64,000 nucleotides of DNA from Oscillospiraceae bacterium (GTDB lineage Bacteria > Bacillota > Clostridia > Oscillospirales > WRJC01). The translations under genes and the position numbers were made by a program. Shown here piece by piece: positions 53,938 through 63,256 of the stretch. The notes below the pieces were generated by a model. It was not told the DNA's origin. It searched no databases and saw only the letters and a list, made by a program, of their open reading frames with translations. The number at the start of each line of letters is the position of its first letter. Position 1 is the first letter of the stretch. The stretch spans positions 682,001-746,000 of the forward strand of contig WRHM01000001.1 of assembly GCA_009783265.1 (NCBI GenBank). Reading direction: 5' to 3'.

Positions 53938-54120
53938 ATGTCAAGCTACGCGCAAACATTAACTGCGTTGGCAGAAAAATTGACAGACGAACAGTGCAAA
54001 GCGTTAATTGAAATGATAACAGTTTTCTCTTTAGGAGATTGTTTTACGGCAAATGAAATAGAGGAAATACGTCGGGCAATGAACGCTGACGAAAACGAAT
54101 ATGTTGATTTTAATTTGTGA
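53938..54120 (+). CDS. Small acidic protein, probable antitoxin partner
   Basis: The protein is 60 residues: helical, with AQTLTALAEKLTDEQCKALI and a Glu/Asp-rich end (ANEIEEIRRAMNADENEYVD). It has its own AGAGGTGAT site and sits 17 bases after the toxin and 14 before ylxR. It matches no antitoxin fold I can name; the role is inferred from position, size and charge. Confidence 0.65.
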   Translation: MSSYAQTLTALAEKLTDEQCKALIEMITVFSLGDCFTANEIEEIRRAMNADENEYVDFNL

Positions 54121-54134
54121 GGTGAAAAAAATAT

Positions 54135-54413
54135 ATGCCTGCAATAAAACGAATACCCCAGAGAAAATGCGTAGGTTGCGGGATTTCGAAAAATAAAAGC
54201 GATCTGATAAGAGTCGTGAGAAGTCCGGAAAACGAAATAAGCATAGATATAAAAGGCAAAAAATCAGGGCGCGGAGCATATATATGTAAAGACGAGAATT
54301 GTCTGAAAAAAGCAGTAAAAGCAAAAAGATTTGACAGGAGCCTCGAAGTGAAGATTTCAGACGATATTCTTGAGTTGCTGCTAAATCAAATCAAAGAGAT
54401 TGAATCAGAATAA
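54135..54413 (+). CDS. ylxR: YlxR family RNA-binding protein (RnpM)
   Basis: The protein is 92 residues: RIPQRKCVGCGISKNKSDLI and KKSGRGAYICKDENCLKKAV are the YlxR signatures (DUF448). In Bacillus it binds RNase P RNA and modulates its activity. It has its usual place after nusA, apart from the toxin pair between them. Confidence 0.92.
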   Translation: MPAIKRIPQRKCVGCGISKNKSDLIRVVRSPENEISIDIKGKKSGRGAYICKDENCLKKAVKAKRFDRSLEVKISDDILELLLNQIKEIESE

Positions 54414-54466
54414 TTATTAATTATAAATATAATTTCAGTAAATTTAAGAAGGTGTGTTTTTTAATT

Positions 54467-54859
54467 TTGCGTAATTTAAGTGAAAAAAATTCCGGTATAA
54501 AAAATAATAATAAAAACAGGGCAGAAAATATTCTGGGGCTTGCGAAAAAAGCCGGGGCGATAATTTCGGGGACGGAACTTGTGATAGAATCCGTTAGGAA
54601 AAAAAGAGCCTGCCGTGTATTTGTCTGTTCGGACGCTTCTCCCGGGACTTTAAAAAAACTAAGCGATAAAGCCGGTTATTACAAGATTCCGGTCACGAAA
54701 TTAGATCTGACTATGTCCGAACTTTCACACTGCATTGGATTAACGCGTCTGACTGCCGCTGTTTCGCTCACAAACAAAAACTTTTTAAAATTATTTGAAT
54801 TATCTGAATTAATTGAATTAACTGAATTAACTGGAAAATCAACGGAGGTGCATCTGTAA
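54467..54859 (+). CDS. ylxQ: L7Ae-family ribosomal-like protein (YlxQ)
   Basis: About 130 residues. The L7Ae core reads [60 protein letters not shown], which binds kink-turn RNA. The GTG at 54452 overlaps the AAGAAGG site, so TTG at 54467 is the better start. The tail ([15 protein letters not shown]) is an Asp-free Leu/Glu repeat. AGGTG for infB lies in its last codons. Confidence 0.85.
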   Translation: MRNLSEKNSGIKNNNKNRAENILGLAKKAGAIISGTELVIESVRKKRACRVFVCSDASPGTLKKLSDKAGYYKIPVTKLDLTMSELSHCIGLTRLTAAVSLTNKNFLKLFELSELIELTELTGKSTEVHL

Positions 54860-54860
54860 T

Positions 54861-57599
54861 ATGGCAATAAAACAATTTAAAGTTAAGGAACTCGCCGCGA
54901 ATTTCGATATGAAAAGCAAAGAAATAACCGATATTCTCGTCTCTTACGGAATATCGGCGAAAAATACGACGGCAACTCTCGAAAGCGCAGAGCTTAACAT
55001 AATTTTTGAATATTTAACCCGGCAAAATCAGGTCGGGGACTTGGATATTTACATGTACGCTCCGAAAAAAGCTGTCAAACCGGTTGCGCAAACTGTTAAA
55101 AAACCGGAAACTCCCGATAAAAATATAAAAACCGAAAAACCGAAAATTATTGAAATTGCGGCTAAAGAAAAGGAAACAAAAATACCTGAAAAAACAACTG
55201 CGCATGTCGCACAGGCCCAGCCGCAGAATCAGCCCCGTACCCAACAATCTCAGCCGCAAGCTCAACCTCAACGACAACCTCAAAGATTTAACCAGCCGCA
55301 ATCCCAGTCTCAGTCTCAATCTCAATCCCAATACCAGAGAAAAGAAAGGGATTTCTCAAATCCCGCGTTTAACAGGGACGGCAGAAATAATAAAAGAGAC
55401 AGAAACGACAGGCCCGGATTCAGGCAAAACCAGCAGGGTCAAAACCAACAGAATTTTAATACGCGCAATCAGAATCAGGTCAAAAGCACAGTAGATATAA
55501 TTTCAAGCGATAATATAAAACTTGCGGCAGGAGTGAAAAACGAAGCGGCAAAAATAGTCGATACAAGAACGTCTACTGTGGATTTATCGAAATATGACGA
55601 AAATCTTGAGACTTTTGTCCCTGAATCCGACAAAAAAATAAATTTTGCGAACGATAATAAACCAAAGCCGAAAAACCCGTTAAAAAAAACTCCGACATAT
55701 TCTTCTTCTTCGGGATACCCGGGCAGAGACAAGCCTAAAGATAAATCTTATGTAAAAGACAGATACAGCAAGCCCGTAGACAAAGAAAAAATGGCCCTTG
55801 AAAAACTCCAGAAACAGCAGCGTGAACAGGAACTGGAAAAAGCAAAGAAAAAACAGCTCTCGATAATTCTGCCTGAGAAAATACTCCCCTCGGCTCTTGC
55901 GTCTAAGCTTCAGATAACATCGGGAGAAGTTGTAAAAAAATTGTTTATGCTCGGAGTGAAAGTAAATGTAAACGAAGAGATAGATTACGATACTGCGGGG
56001 CTTGTCGCAATGGAATTCGGCGCGAAAGTCGAAAAAGAAGTAGTAGTTACAATAGAGGACAGGTTATTTGACGAACATGAAGATCCGGAAGAAAAACTTG
56101 TTTTGCGCGCGCCGGTAGTCGTAGTCATGGGACACGTCGATCACGGCAAGACCTCGCTTCTGGACGCAATAAAGCACACAAACGTCACCGCGAGCGAAGC
56201 CGGCGGGATAACGCAGCATATCGGCGCGTACAGGGTTGACGCAAACGGCAGGGAGATAACTTTTTTGGATACTCCCGGACACGCCGCGTTCACGGCGATG
56301 AGGGCAAGAGGCGCAAAAAGCACAGATATAGCGATTCTTGTAGTTGCCGCAGACGACGGGATAATGCCGCAGACAGTCGAAGCTATAAATCACGCGAAAG
56401 CGGCGAATGTTTCGATAATTGTCGCCATAAACAAAATGGATAAGCCTCAGGCAAACCCCGAACAGGTCAAACAGGATCTGACCAGATATGAGCTTGTCCC
56501 GGAAGAATGGGGCGGGGATATTATATGCGTGCCGGTGTCGGCTGTGACGGGGCAGGGACTTGACGAACTGCTTGAGATGATATTGCTGGTCGCGGATATG
56601 AAAGAACTTAAAGCAAATCCCGAAAGGCTCGCGCAGGGCGTTGTAATAGAAGCCAAACTCGATAAAGGCAAAGGCCCGGTCGCCACTGTACTGGTACAGA
56701 AAGGCACTTTGAGGGCGGGGGATATAGTAATCGCCGGGACGACAGTCGGCAGGGTCAGGGCAATGAACAGCGACAGGGGCAGGAGCATAAAATCAGCCGG
56801 GCCGTCGGTTCCGGCGGAGATTATAGGGCTTGCCGAAACGCCGAACGCGGGAGATACGTTCAGAGTTGTAGAGGACGAAAAAATGGCGAGGGAGCTTGCA
56901 GAGCAGAGAAAATCCGAAGAAAAAGAAGAACTGTTCAAAACTTCGTCGAATATTACGCTCGAAGATTTGTTTTCGCAAGTCAAAAGCGGCGTAAAAGAAT
57001 TAAATATTATAATAAAAGCAGACGTTCAGGGCTCAGTCGAAGCATTAAAGGCTTCGCTTATTAAAGAATCAAACGAAGAAGTAAAAATAAAAGTGATACA
57101 CAGCGCAGTCGGCGGAATCACGGAGTCGGATATAATGCTTGCGTCGGCTTCAAACGCTATAGTTATAGGGTTTAACGTGCGCCCGGATAAAGCCGCAATA
57201 GACACAGCCGAGAGAAAAGGCGTTGACGTTAGAACATACAGGGTTATTTATGAGTGCATAGAAGAAATAAACGCCGCAATGAAAGGCATGCTCGCGCCAA
57301 AATTCAAAGAAGTCGTGCTCGGCCACGCTCAGGTAAGACAGACAATAAAAGTCCCGAATACCGGGACAATCGCGGGCAGTTATATTCAGGACGGGAAAAT
57401 CACGAGAAATTCACAGATACGCGTAGTGCGCGACGGTATCGTTATATTTGAAGACAAGATTTTATCGCTCAGACGGTTCAAAGACGACGTACGCGAGGTC
57501 GCTCAGGGTTATGAGTGCGGCGTGGGATTAGAGAAATTTAATGATATTCAGGAACTCGACATTTTGGAATCGTTTATAATAGAACAGATACAGAATTAA
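54861..57599 (+). CDS. infB: Translation initiation factor IF-2
   Basis: The protein is 912 residues. After the IF2N domain ([20 protein letters not shown]) is a long Gln/Pro/Ser-rich stretch (about 112-165) and charged linkers to about 400. The GTPase starts with [13 protein letters not shown] (about 417), then DTPGHAAF (G3) and NKMDKP (G4). Domains II-IV close with [20 protein letters not shown]. It places fMet-tRNA on the 30S subunit. Confidence 0.97.
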   Translation: MAIKQFKVKELAANFDMKSKEITDILVSYGISAKNTTATLESAELNIIFEYLTRQNQVGDLDIYMYAPKKAVKPVAQTVKKPETPDKNIKTEKPKIIEIAAKEKETKIPEKTTAHVAQAQPQNQPRTQQSQPQAQPQRQPQRFNQPQSQSQSQSQSQYQRKERDFSNPAFNRDGRNNKRDRNDRPGFRQNQQGQNQQNFNTRNQNQVKSTVDIISSDNIKLAAGVKNEAAKIVDTRTSTVDLSKYDENLETFVPESDKKINFANDNKPKPKNPLKKTPTYSSSSGYPGRDKPKDKSYVKDRYSKPVDKEKMALEKLQKQQREQELEKAKKKQLSIILPEKILPSALASKLQITSGEVVKKLFMLGVKVNVNEEIDYDTAGLVAMEFGAKVEKEVVVTIEDRLFDEHEDPEEKLVLRAPVVVVMGHVDHGKTSLLDAIKHTNVTASEAGGITQHIGAYRVDANGREITFLDTPGHAAFTAMRARGAKSTDIAILVVAADDGIMPQTVEAINHAKAANVSIIVAINKMDKPQANPEQVKQDLTRYELVPEEWGGDIICVPVSAVTGQGLDELLEMILLVADMKELKANPERLAQGVVIEAKLDKGKGPVATVLVQKGTLRAGDIVIAGTTVGRVRAMNSDRGRSIKSAGPSVPAEIIGLAETPNAGDTFRVVEDEKMARELAEQRKSEEKEELFKTSSNITLEDLFSQVKSGVKELNIIIKADVQGSVEALKASLIKESNEEVKIKVIHSAVGGITESDIMLASASNAIVIGFNVRPDKAAIDTAERKGVDVRTYRVIYECIEEINAAMKGMLAPKFKEVVLGHAQVRQTIKVPNTGTIAGSYIQDGKITRNSQIRVVRDGIVIFEDKILSLRRFKDDVREVAQGYECGVGLEKFNDIQELDILESFIIEQIQN

Positions 57600-57689
57600 T
57601 TTAATTATAGTATAATATCAGTAAATACAGGGATAATAAATATATCATGTTTAATATTTTATGTTTAATGCGAAAGGAACGTGAGAATT

Positions 57690-57884
57690 GTGATTTATCC
57701 CGATGATAAAAAACCCGTAAAAAAAGATGTTATGAAAAAAGCAGAAGAAGCGGTCAGGGCGTTCAGAATGTCGAATAAAACGAACGGGAACGAGCATGAT
57801 AATATTCAAAGCGATGTTCTCGGCTCATACACAGGCATGTTTTACGATGGCGACGAACCTGATCAGGACGCTGATGATTTGTAG
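57690..57884 (+). CDS. Small hypothetical protein after infB
   Basis: About 64 residues: basic start (IYPDDKKPVKKDVMKKAEEA) and acidic end (DGDEPDQDADDL), no known domain. GTG at 57690 has the better distance from GAAAGGAA; GTG 57681 is the alternative. It could be the last gene of the infB operon, followed by a clear terminator. Confidence 0.55.
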   Translation: MIYPDDKKPVKKDVMKKAEEAVRAFRMSNKTNGNEHDNIQSDVLGSYTGMFYDGDEPDQDADDL

Positions 57885-57900
57885 ATAATAAAATATAATT

Positions 57901-57936
57901 AAAACAGGAGCGAAATAATTTTTCGCCCCTGTTTTA
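57901..57936 (+). terminator. Intrinsic terminator after the infB operon
   Basis: AAAACAGGAGCGAAA and TTTCGCCCCTGTTTT pair with one mismatch, loop TAATT, then TATAATAAAA. It works on either strand. Confidence 0.8.
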
Positions 57937-58034
57937 TAATAAAACAACAAAAATTGCTATAAATTGATTTGATTTATCATATCCGGGAGATATTTTTTCA
58001 TATTTACGTTGATATTTAATTTATTTGTAAGTGA

Positions 58035-58063
58035 TTGCAAATTTTTTCAATTTATGTTATAAT
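58035..58063 (+). promoter_or_regulatory. Promoter of the third solute-binding lipoprotein
   Basis: TTGCAA (58035-58040), 17-base spacer, TATAAT (58058-58063). The gap 57885-58150 has no other feature beyond this and the terminator. Confidence 0.75.
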
Positions 58064-58150
58064 AAAAAAAATAATTATACCGGCGAAAAAAAGGAGTTAA
58101 GAATTTATAGTTTTTAATTAAAAATTTAATTTAATTTTCTGGAGGTAATT

Positions 58151-59716
58151 ATGTTAGAAAAATCAAAGTTAATTTTCATGAAAAAAATATTGTGTTTAAT
58201 TATCGTATCTGTTATGTCTGTTATGGTTTTATTTTTGACGGTATCATGCGGAAATGACGACAAAGGCGATAATATTGCGCCAACTGATTCGCCTGATTCA
58301 AATTCAAATACTGACGCTGGCATGAATGAAAAAGAAGAAGACGTTCAGGAACCTGATGCAAGCGAGTTTGCTCCCGTTGAAGAAGATATGGACGGCTATA
58401 AGTTTAAGATACTCGGTTTCGCAAGCGAAACAGGCTCATGGATTGCCGGAATGTATTCGGACGTAATGGCAGAAGGAGACACGGGCGACCCGATCAACGA
58501 TGCGATATATAAACGCAACAGGGCTGTGGAAGAGCTTTATAACATCGAAATTTCGCTTATCGAATGGCCTCAAAGCGATTCCCCGAACATGGCGTCGCGT
58601 TTGATTAAATCAATACGCGCCGGCGACGACGATTACGACGCTGCGCTTTTGTCGGGTTCTTCTCTTCCAAATGTGTTCAGTATTAAAAACAGCTTATATG
58701 ACATAAACGAAATAACAAGCCTTGATTTGTCAAAATCCTATTGGGACCAGAAATCACGCAAAGACCTGTCGATAAATAACAAACAGTTTGTCGTCGTTGG
58801 AGATATTAGCCTTTATTCGTTTTTTGCAAACACCGTAATGTATTTCAATAAAAAAATATTAGGCGAATACGAACTTGAAGATCCGTATGACTTAGTAAGG
58901 CAAAACAAGTGGACATGGGATAAGCTCCATTCGATGGCGAGAGACGTCACAAAAGATTTGAACGGCGACGGTGTAATAGATCAGGAAGACCAGATAGGTT
59001 TTATATCTGAAGGCTCGCATCTGGGGACTATATATCTTACCACAGGCGAAAGCATAACAAAAAAAGACGAATCGGATATACCTATGCTCGCCCTCGGCAC
59101 GGAAAGGTCTTTAAAAGCTTATGATTACGCTTTTGATTTACTGAGCGACGCAAACACCACGTTCAGGGTAGAAAACGCTAAGGGAAAGTTTACCAACCCG
59201 TTTCATGAATGGGCAACGCCGAAATTTTATCAAAACGAGGTTCTCTTCTTTTATAACCAGCTTCTCGTTACATTTGAACTCCGCAATATGGACACGGATT
59301 TCGGAATATTGCCGCCGCCTAAATTTGACGAATCTCAAGACAGATATTTTACGACGTCCGCCAACTGGTTTCTCACGCATGTAGCCATACCTACGACAAA
59401 TCAAAACCCTGAGCGGAGCGGGAAAATCTTAGACGCTATGTGTTATTATTCCCAGCAGTATGTCAAACCTGCATTCTACGATGTTTCGATCACATCCAAA
59501 CTGACCCGCGACGAGGATACGCTCGAAATGCTCAATATAATCCGCGAAAACCGAACGTTTGAAATGGCGTATATATTTAACTGGAACAATATGACTCACG
59601 ATTTATTTTATCAGATTATAACGTCAAAGAGAAACACTTTTGTTTCGGCGTATGATAAAATTCAGGACAAAATAAAAAGTTCTATTGAAAAAACTATTAA
59701 TGAAATACTGGATTAA
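58151..59716 (+). CDS. Extracellular solute-binding lipoprotein, paralog 3
   Basis: The protein is 521 residues with a signal peptide and lipobox TVSC at about residue 33, preceded by GGAGG at 58141-58145. Same three family motifs as the proteins at 7723 and 33072: GDPINDAIYKRNRAVEELYN, DLNGDGVIDQEDQIG and TDFGILPPPKFDESQDRYFT. It converges with the hybrid kinase gene with under 100 bases between stop codons. It is the only one of the three beside a regulator; the two may respond to the same sugar (inference). Confidence 0.8.
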   Translation: MLEKSKLIFMKKILCLIIVSVMSVMVLFLTVSCGNDDKGDNIAPTDSPDSNSNTDAGMNEKEEDVQEPDASEFAPVEEDMDGYKFKILGFASETGSWIAGMYSDVMAEGDTGDPINDAIYKRNRAVEELYNIEISLIEWPQSDSPNMASRLIKSIRAGDDDYDAALLSGSSLPNVFSIKNSLYDINEITSLDLSKSYWDQKSRKDLSINNKQFVVVGDISLYSFFANTVMYFNKKILGEYELEDPYDLVRQNKWTWDKLHSMARDVTKDLNGDGVIDQEDQIGFISEGSHLGTIYLTTGESITKKDESDIPMLALGTERSLKAYDYAFDLLSDANTTFRVENAKGKFTNPFHEWATPKFYQNEVLFFYNQLLVTFELRNMDTDFGILPPPKFDESQDRYFTTSANWFLTHVAIPTTNQNPERSGKILDAMCYYSQQYVKPAFYDVSITSKLTRDEDTLEMLNIIRENRTFEMAYIFNWNNMTHDLFYQIITSKRNTFVSAYDKIQDKIKSSIEKTINEILD

Positions 59717-59804
59717 ATAAAAAATATTTGATATATAAATTTAAAAATTTTTTGTAATCATGATTCTTGCAACACTCTCTTAAAACTTGCAAACATTACA
59801 AATA

Positions 59805-62771
59805 TTACAAATATTTTCGAAGCACTTTTAACACTTTATCAAAATCAATCGGTTTGCGGAGATGCTCGTCCATTCCAGCCGCAAGGCTATCCTCAATGTC
59901 GCTTTTAAAAGCGTTCGCGGTCATAGCTATAATCGGCAGTTTGACGCTTTGCATAGCCGGCAGCGCGCGTATAGCGCGCGTCGCTTCATACCCGTCCATT
60001 TTAGGCATTTGTACATCCATGAACACAATATCATACTTGCTGACAGACGATTCTATCATTTCAAGAGCTTCCTGACCGTTCTCAGCACAGTCTATATCAA
60101 TCCCCGTATCTGCTAAAAGAGCTATAAGAATTTCACGATTGATTTCCATGTCTTCGGCAAGCAGCAACCGTTTGCCCGCAAATTCACCGGCTATATATTC
60201 AGCATTTTCATCGTCAATTTGGGCTATGCCGAAACATTCGTTTATACAGTCGATAATCGCTGAAGTAAAAAGCGGTTTCAGCAAGTGCCTGTGTACGCCC
60301 GCGCCGGCAGCTTCATTTCTGATTTGCTCCCAGTCCAGCGCTGTAATCATTATCACCACAGACGGTTTATTACCGGCCTCATGGAATTTGATATGCCGGG
60401 TCAGCTCGATCCCGTTCATGCCGGACATGTGCCAGTCAATAAAATATATGTCATAACCGCCATTCTGGTCAATTATACGGCACGCGTCATGGCCGTCAGC
60501 CGCCACGTCGCATTTTATATTTAACTCGTTGAATATATCTTTAAACTGGCCGCGAATTTCCAAAGTATCGTCCACGACCAGAATACGCACGTTTTTCCAA
60601 TTTACGCCCGGGGCAAGCAGTGAGCGTGGATTTTGCTCGCCGCGCCGCACTTTTACGGTAAAAATAAATTTTGCCCCTTTGCCAAGCTCTGATTCAATCC
60701 AAATCATGCCATCCATAAGTTCAACAATACGTTTGGCAATTACAAGCCCGAGACCCGTGCCGCCGTATTCACGGCTTGTCCCGCTTTCCGCCTGTTCGAA
60801 AGCTCTAAATAGTTTCTCCCGTTGTTCGGGAGAGATACCTATTCCGCTGTCTTTAACTGAGATACGCAATTCACAAATTCCGTCAGTTTCTGTTTTTTCA
60901 TTTAAAGAAGCTTCTAAATAAATTTTGCCGCCTTTAGGCGTGAATTTCACTGCGTTTGCCATCAGGTTAGTTATTACCTGCGCCAAACGCTGGTCGTCCC
61001 CTATAACAAAGTGCGGTATATTTTTATCTATATTTACAGAAAGATTATGTTCTTTTTCGCTCACACGGAAATTAACGAATGTTAAAACTTTTTGTATCAT
61101 GCGTTCAAAATTAAATTCAACAGGAGCGAGTTCGAGTTTTTCCGCCTCGATTTTCGACATGTCCAGTATATCGTTTATCACGCCCAGCAAATGGGAAGAA
61201 GCGTCCCCTATTTTATTCAGGGCGTAATCTTTTTCGTTTGCGTCTTTTGCTTTTTTTCCAATAGCCGTCATGCCTATTATGGCGTTCATCGGCGTTCGCA
61301 TTTCGTGGCTCATACTGGAGAGAAAATTACTTTTCGCCTTACTGGCTTCATTTGCCTGTTTGAGCGTCGATTTCAACAAATCGTTCTGATACTGTATTTC
61401 TTTTATCAATCCCGCGCCTTTTACGGCAGTGGATATATTTACGCGCAGCGTTTCGTATGTATCCACGGTAATTTCAGGGTCAAAGAACATAAGCATTATT
61501 CCGAATTCTTCGTCTCTGAAAAATAACGGAATAAATAATAAATCGCGCCGTTCGTTTTCAAAATCAAATTGTTCGATAGTTGAGTAATCAGAAAATATAA
61601 TAGGGCTGCTATTGTTATTTTTTATATTGAATTTTTGCTCCCCGTCAAATCCTATGAGCGTATTTATTGTTCTGTCGGAATTGGGGTCGCCGCTTTTTAT
61701 AGGACTGTGATATAAGCCGATTATTGCTGTATTAATCGAAATGCTCGGAAGCGACTTGTATAATTCCTCAGCCAAAGAATCAATGTCAAATATTAAAACA
61801 AGATTGCCCGCTACCCTTCTTACCATCCATCGGTTGTCACTTAGGGCAATTTCCCTGAATTCTCTTTCTTTATCGAAAATAAAAAGCTTTTCTTGTGAGC
61901 ATCCGCAGGACTCGCGCGCGATAAAAACCGGAGACACATAAGTTATTTTTTCTACGGGGTTTCCCTTAATTTGATCAAGAAGCGTTTCCGCGCTGATTAA
62001 TCCCAGTTTATGAAAATCCTGCCGCGCCGTACTTATCGAAGGGATAAACGCCGCAGAAGATTTATCGTCGTCAAATCCCGTTACTGCAAAATCGGCAGGC
62101 ACTGACAAATTATTATTTTTCAGTTCGTTTAAAACGCCTATTGCGGACACATCGTTGCTCGCGGCAAACGCGTCTGCGGAAAGCCCGGGCGTTTCAAGCA
62201 ATTTTTTCACTGCGTTCCGCCCGCCGTCCTTATCGAAACGCCCGGGGAAAATATATTTCTCATCGTAGGGTATCCCGTTTGCCGTCAATGCTTTTTTATA
62301 TCCTTCAAAACGGTCTTCAGCTTCGGGATGTCCGTCAGGACCTTTGACAAAAGCAATTTTTTTCTTTCCGTGAGCCCGTATCAAATGCTCTACTGAATTA
62401 TACATTCCGGCGACGTTATCTACTATAACGGACGGAACTCCGGGCATTACATACGAAACGGAAACAATGGGAAGGTGCTTTGGGATTCTGGCGGCATACT
62501 TTTCAAAATTTTCATTTCCCACTATATGGGCGATGAACCCGGAAAACATAATTATCCCGTCTAATGAATCGCAGTTCTTTATAGTCTCAAAACAAGTCTC
62601 GAAATGTGATGCGAAATCGCTGACGGTCATTTGATATGTTCCGAAATACGCCGTTAGATTAATATCATTTTTACGCGCATATTCTACAATACCAGTCCAG
62701 ATATTATATTGGTTTGTATTGTCCATAGTGGAAAATATGACGCCGAAGTGAAGCCGTTTTTTGCTTTTCAT
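59805..62771 (-). CDS. Cytosolic hybrid histidine kinase with PBP1/LacI-type sensor and two receiver domains
   Basis: The protein is 988 residues with no signal peptide, membrane segment or DNA-binding helix. Residues about 5-290 are a periplasmic-binding-protein/LacI effector fold (FGVIFSTMDNTNQYNIWTGI, IAFVKGPDGHPEAEDRFEGY, FAVTGFDDDKSSAAFIPSIS). About 300-450 is a GAF-like region. A coiled coil (455-480) leads to HisKA (His489 in SMSHEMRTP), then the ATPase (NLMANAVKFTP, KDSGIGI, GGTGLGL) to about 710. Receivers follow at 727-845 (Asp779) and 868-988 (Asp919). It would sense an intracellular sugar and pass phosphate to an unlinked regulator. GAGAGGA site. Confidence 0.88.
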   Translation of the reverse strand: MKSKKRLHFGVIFSTMDNTNQYNIWTGIVEYARKNDINLTAYFGTYQMTVSDFASHFETCFETIKNCDSLDGIIMFSGFIAHIVGNENFEKYAARIPKHLPIVSVSYVMPGVPSVIVDNVAGMYNSVEHLIRAHGKKKIAFVKGPDGHPEAEDRFEGYKKALTANGIPYDEKYIFPGRFDKDGGRNAVKKLLETPGLSADAFAASNDVSAIGVLNELKNNNLSVPADFAVTGFDDDKSSAAFIPSISTARQDFHKLGLISAETLLDQIKGNPVEKITYVSPVFIARESCGCSQEKLFIFDKEREFREIALSDNRWMVRRVAGNLVLIFDIDSLAEELYKSLPSISINTAIIGLYHSPIKSGDPNSDRTINTLIGFDGEQKFNIKNNNSSPIIFSDYSTIEQFDFENERRDLLFIPLFFRDEEFGIMLMFFDPEITVDTYETLRVNISTAVKGAGLIKEIQYQNDLLKSTLKQANEASKAKSNFLSSMSHEMRTPMNAIIGMTAIGKKAKDANEKDYALNKIGDASSHLLGVINDILDMSKIEAEKLELAPVEFNFERMIQKVLTFVNFRVSEKEHNLSVNIDKNIPHFVIGDDQRLAQVITNLMANAVKFTPKGGKIYLEASLNEKTETDGICELRISVKDSGIGISPEQREKLFRAFEQAESGTSREYGGTGLGLVIAKRIVELMDGMIWIESELGKGAKFIFTVKVRRGEQNPRSLLAPGVNWKNVRILVVDDTLEIRGQFKDIFNELNIKCDVAADGHDACRIIDQNGGYDIYFIDWHMSGMNGIELTRHIKFHEAGNKPSVVIMITALDWEQIRNEAAGAGVHRHLLKPLFTSAIIDCINECFGIAQIDDENAEYIAGEFAGKRLLLAEDMEINREILIALLADTGIDIDCAENGQEALEMIESSVSKYDIVFMDVQMPKMDGYEATRAIRALPAMQSVKLPIIAMTANAFKSDIEDSLAAGMDEHLRKPIDFDKVLKVLRKYL

Positions 62772-63087
62772 TTCGTATCCTCTCTGCTTATGTTATTTGC
62801 AACTATATTCTTTGCTATTTTAGCTCAAAGTGTGCAAATCGCACACACCTGACCGCTTGGTAATTCACAGGCCAAACTATAAAGTTATAATTATAATTTT
62901 TGTAATTATCAGTATAAATCATATTTACTATAAATGAAAGTATTTTTTGTAAATTTTATTTTTGATTTCGCGACGAGTTATTATTATTCATAAAGTCAAA
63001 TTGTAGTTTCTTTGCGCCGCAAAAATTAAATTCCCAAACCTGCTGTAAAATTGGCGGTTTGGGAAATATATGGGGAATTTTAGCTTA
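62772..63087. other. Intergenic region before the hybrid kinase
   Basis: AT-rich with a short GTGTGCAAATCGCACAC-type palindrome near 62829-62845 that could be a regulator site upstream of the kinase gene. The tRNA terminator (63020-63066) is at its right end. No gene is visible. Confidence 0.5.
63020..63066 (-). terminator. Terminator of the tRNA-Glu transcript
   Basis: On the minus strand TTCCCAAACC (63065-63056) and GGTTTGGGAA (63040-63031) form a perfect 10-bp stem, followed by TTTAATTTTT. Confidence 0.75.
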
Positions 63088-63159
63088 TGACCCGTAGGGG
63101 AATCGAACCCCTGTATCTGCCGTGAGAGGGCAGTGTCTTAGCCGCTTGACCAACGGGCC
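63088..63159 (-). tRNA. tRNA-Glu (anticodon CTC)
   Basis: 72 nucleotides reading GGCCCGTTGGTCAAGCGGCT from 63159. The acceptor stem GGCCCGT pairs with ACGGGTC (one G-U pair), the anticodon loop is CTCTCAC with CTC at positions 34-36, the T-arm is AGGGGTTCGATTCCCCT, and the discriminator base is A. CCA is not encoded. This sequence is typical of tRNA-Glu. Confidence 0.95.
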
Positions 63160-63186
63160 TGCTGTATAATAATATATTATATAATT

Positions 63187-63215
63187 ATTATACATATTTT
63201 TAATTAATTTGTCAA
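63187..63215 (-). promoter_or_regulatory. Promoter of tRNA-Glu
   Basis: Minus strand TTGACA (63215-63210), 17-base spacer, TATAAT (63192-63187), ending about 28 bases before the mature 5' end. Confidence 0.85.
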
Positions 63216-63256
63216 TATCATTTATTTTGATATTTAAAAATTTTTCACATAAAAAT

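Noticed and set aside
56447-56983. 178-residue open frame antisense to infB
   Set aside because: Ser/Thr-rich shadow frame of the IF-2 GTPase domain without a start site.
63088-63159. tRNA-Glu as an integration site
   Set aside because: No integrase adjacent and no repeat of the tRNA 3' end in the window.
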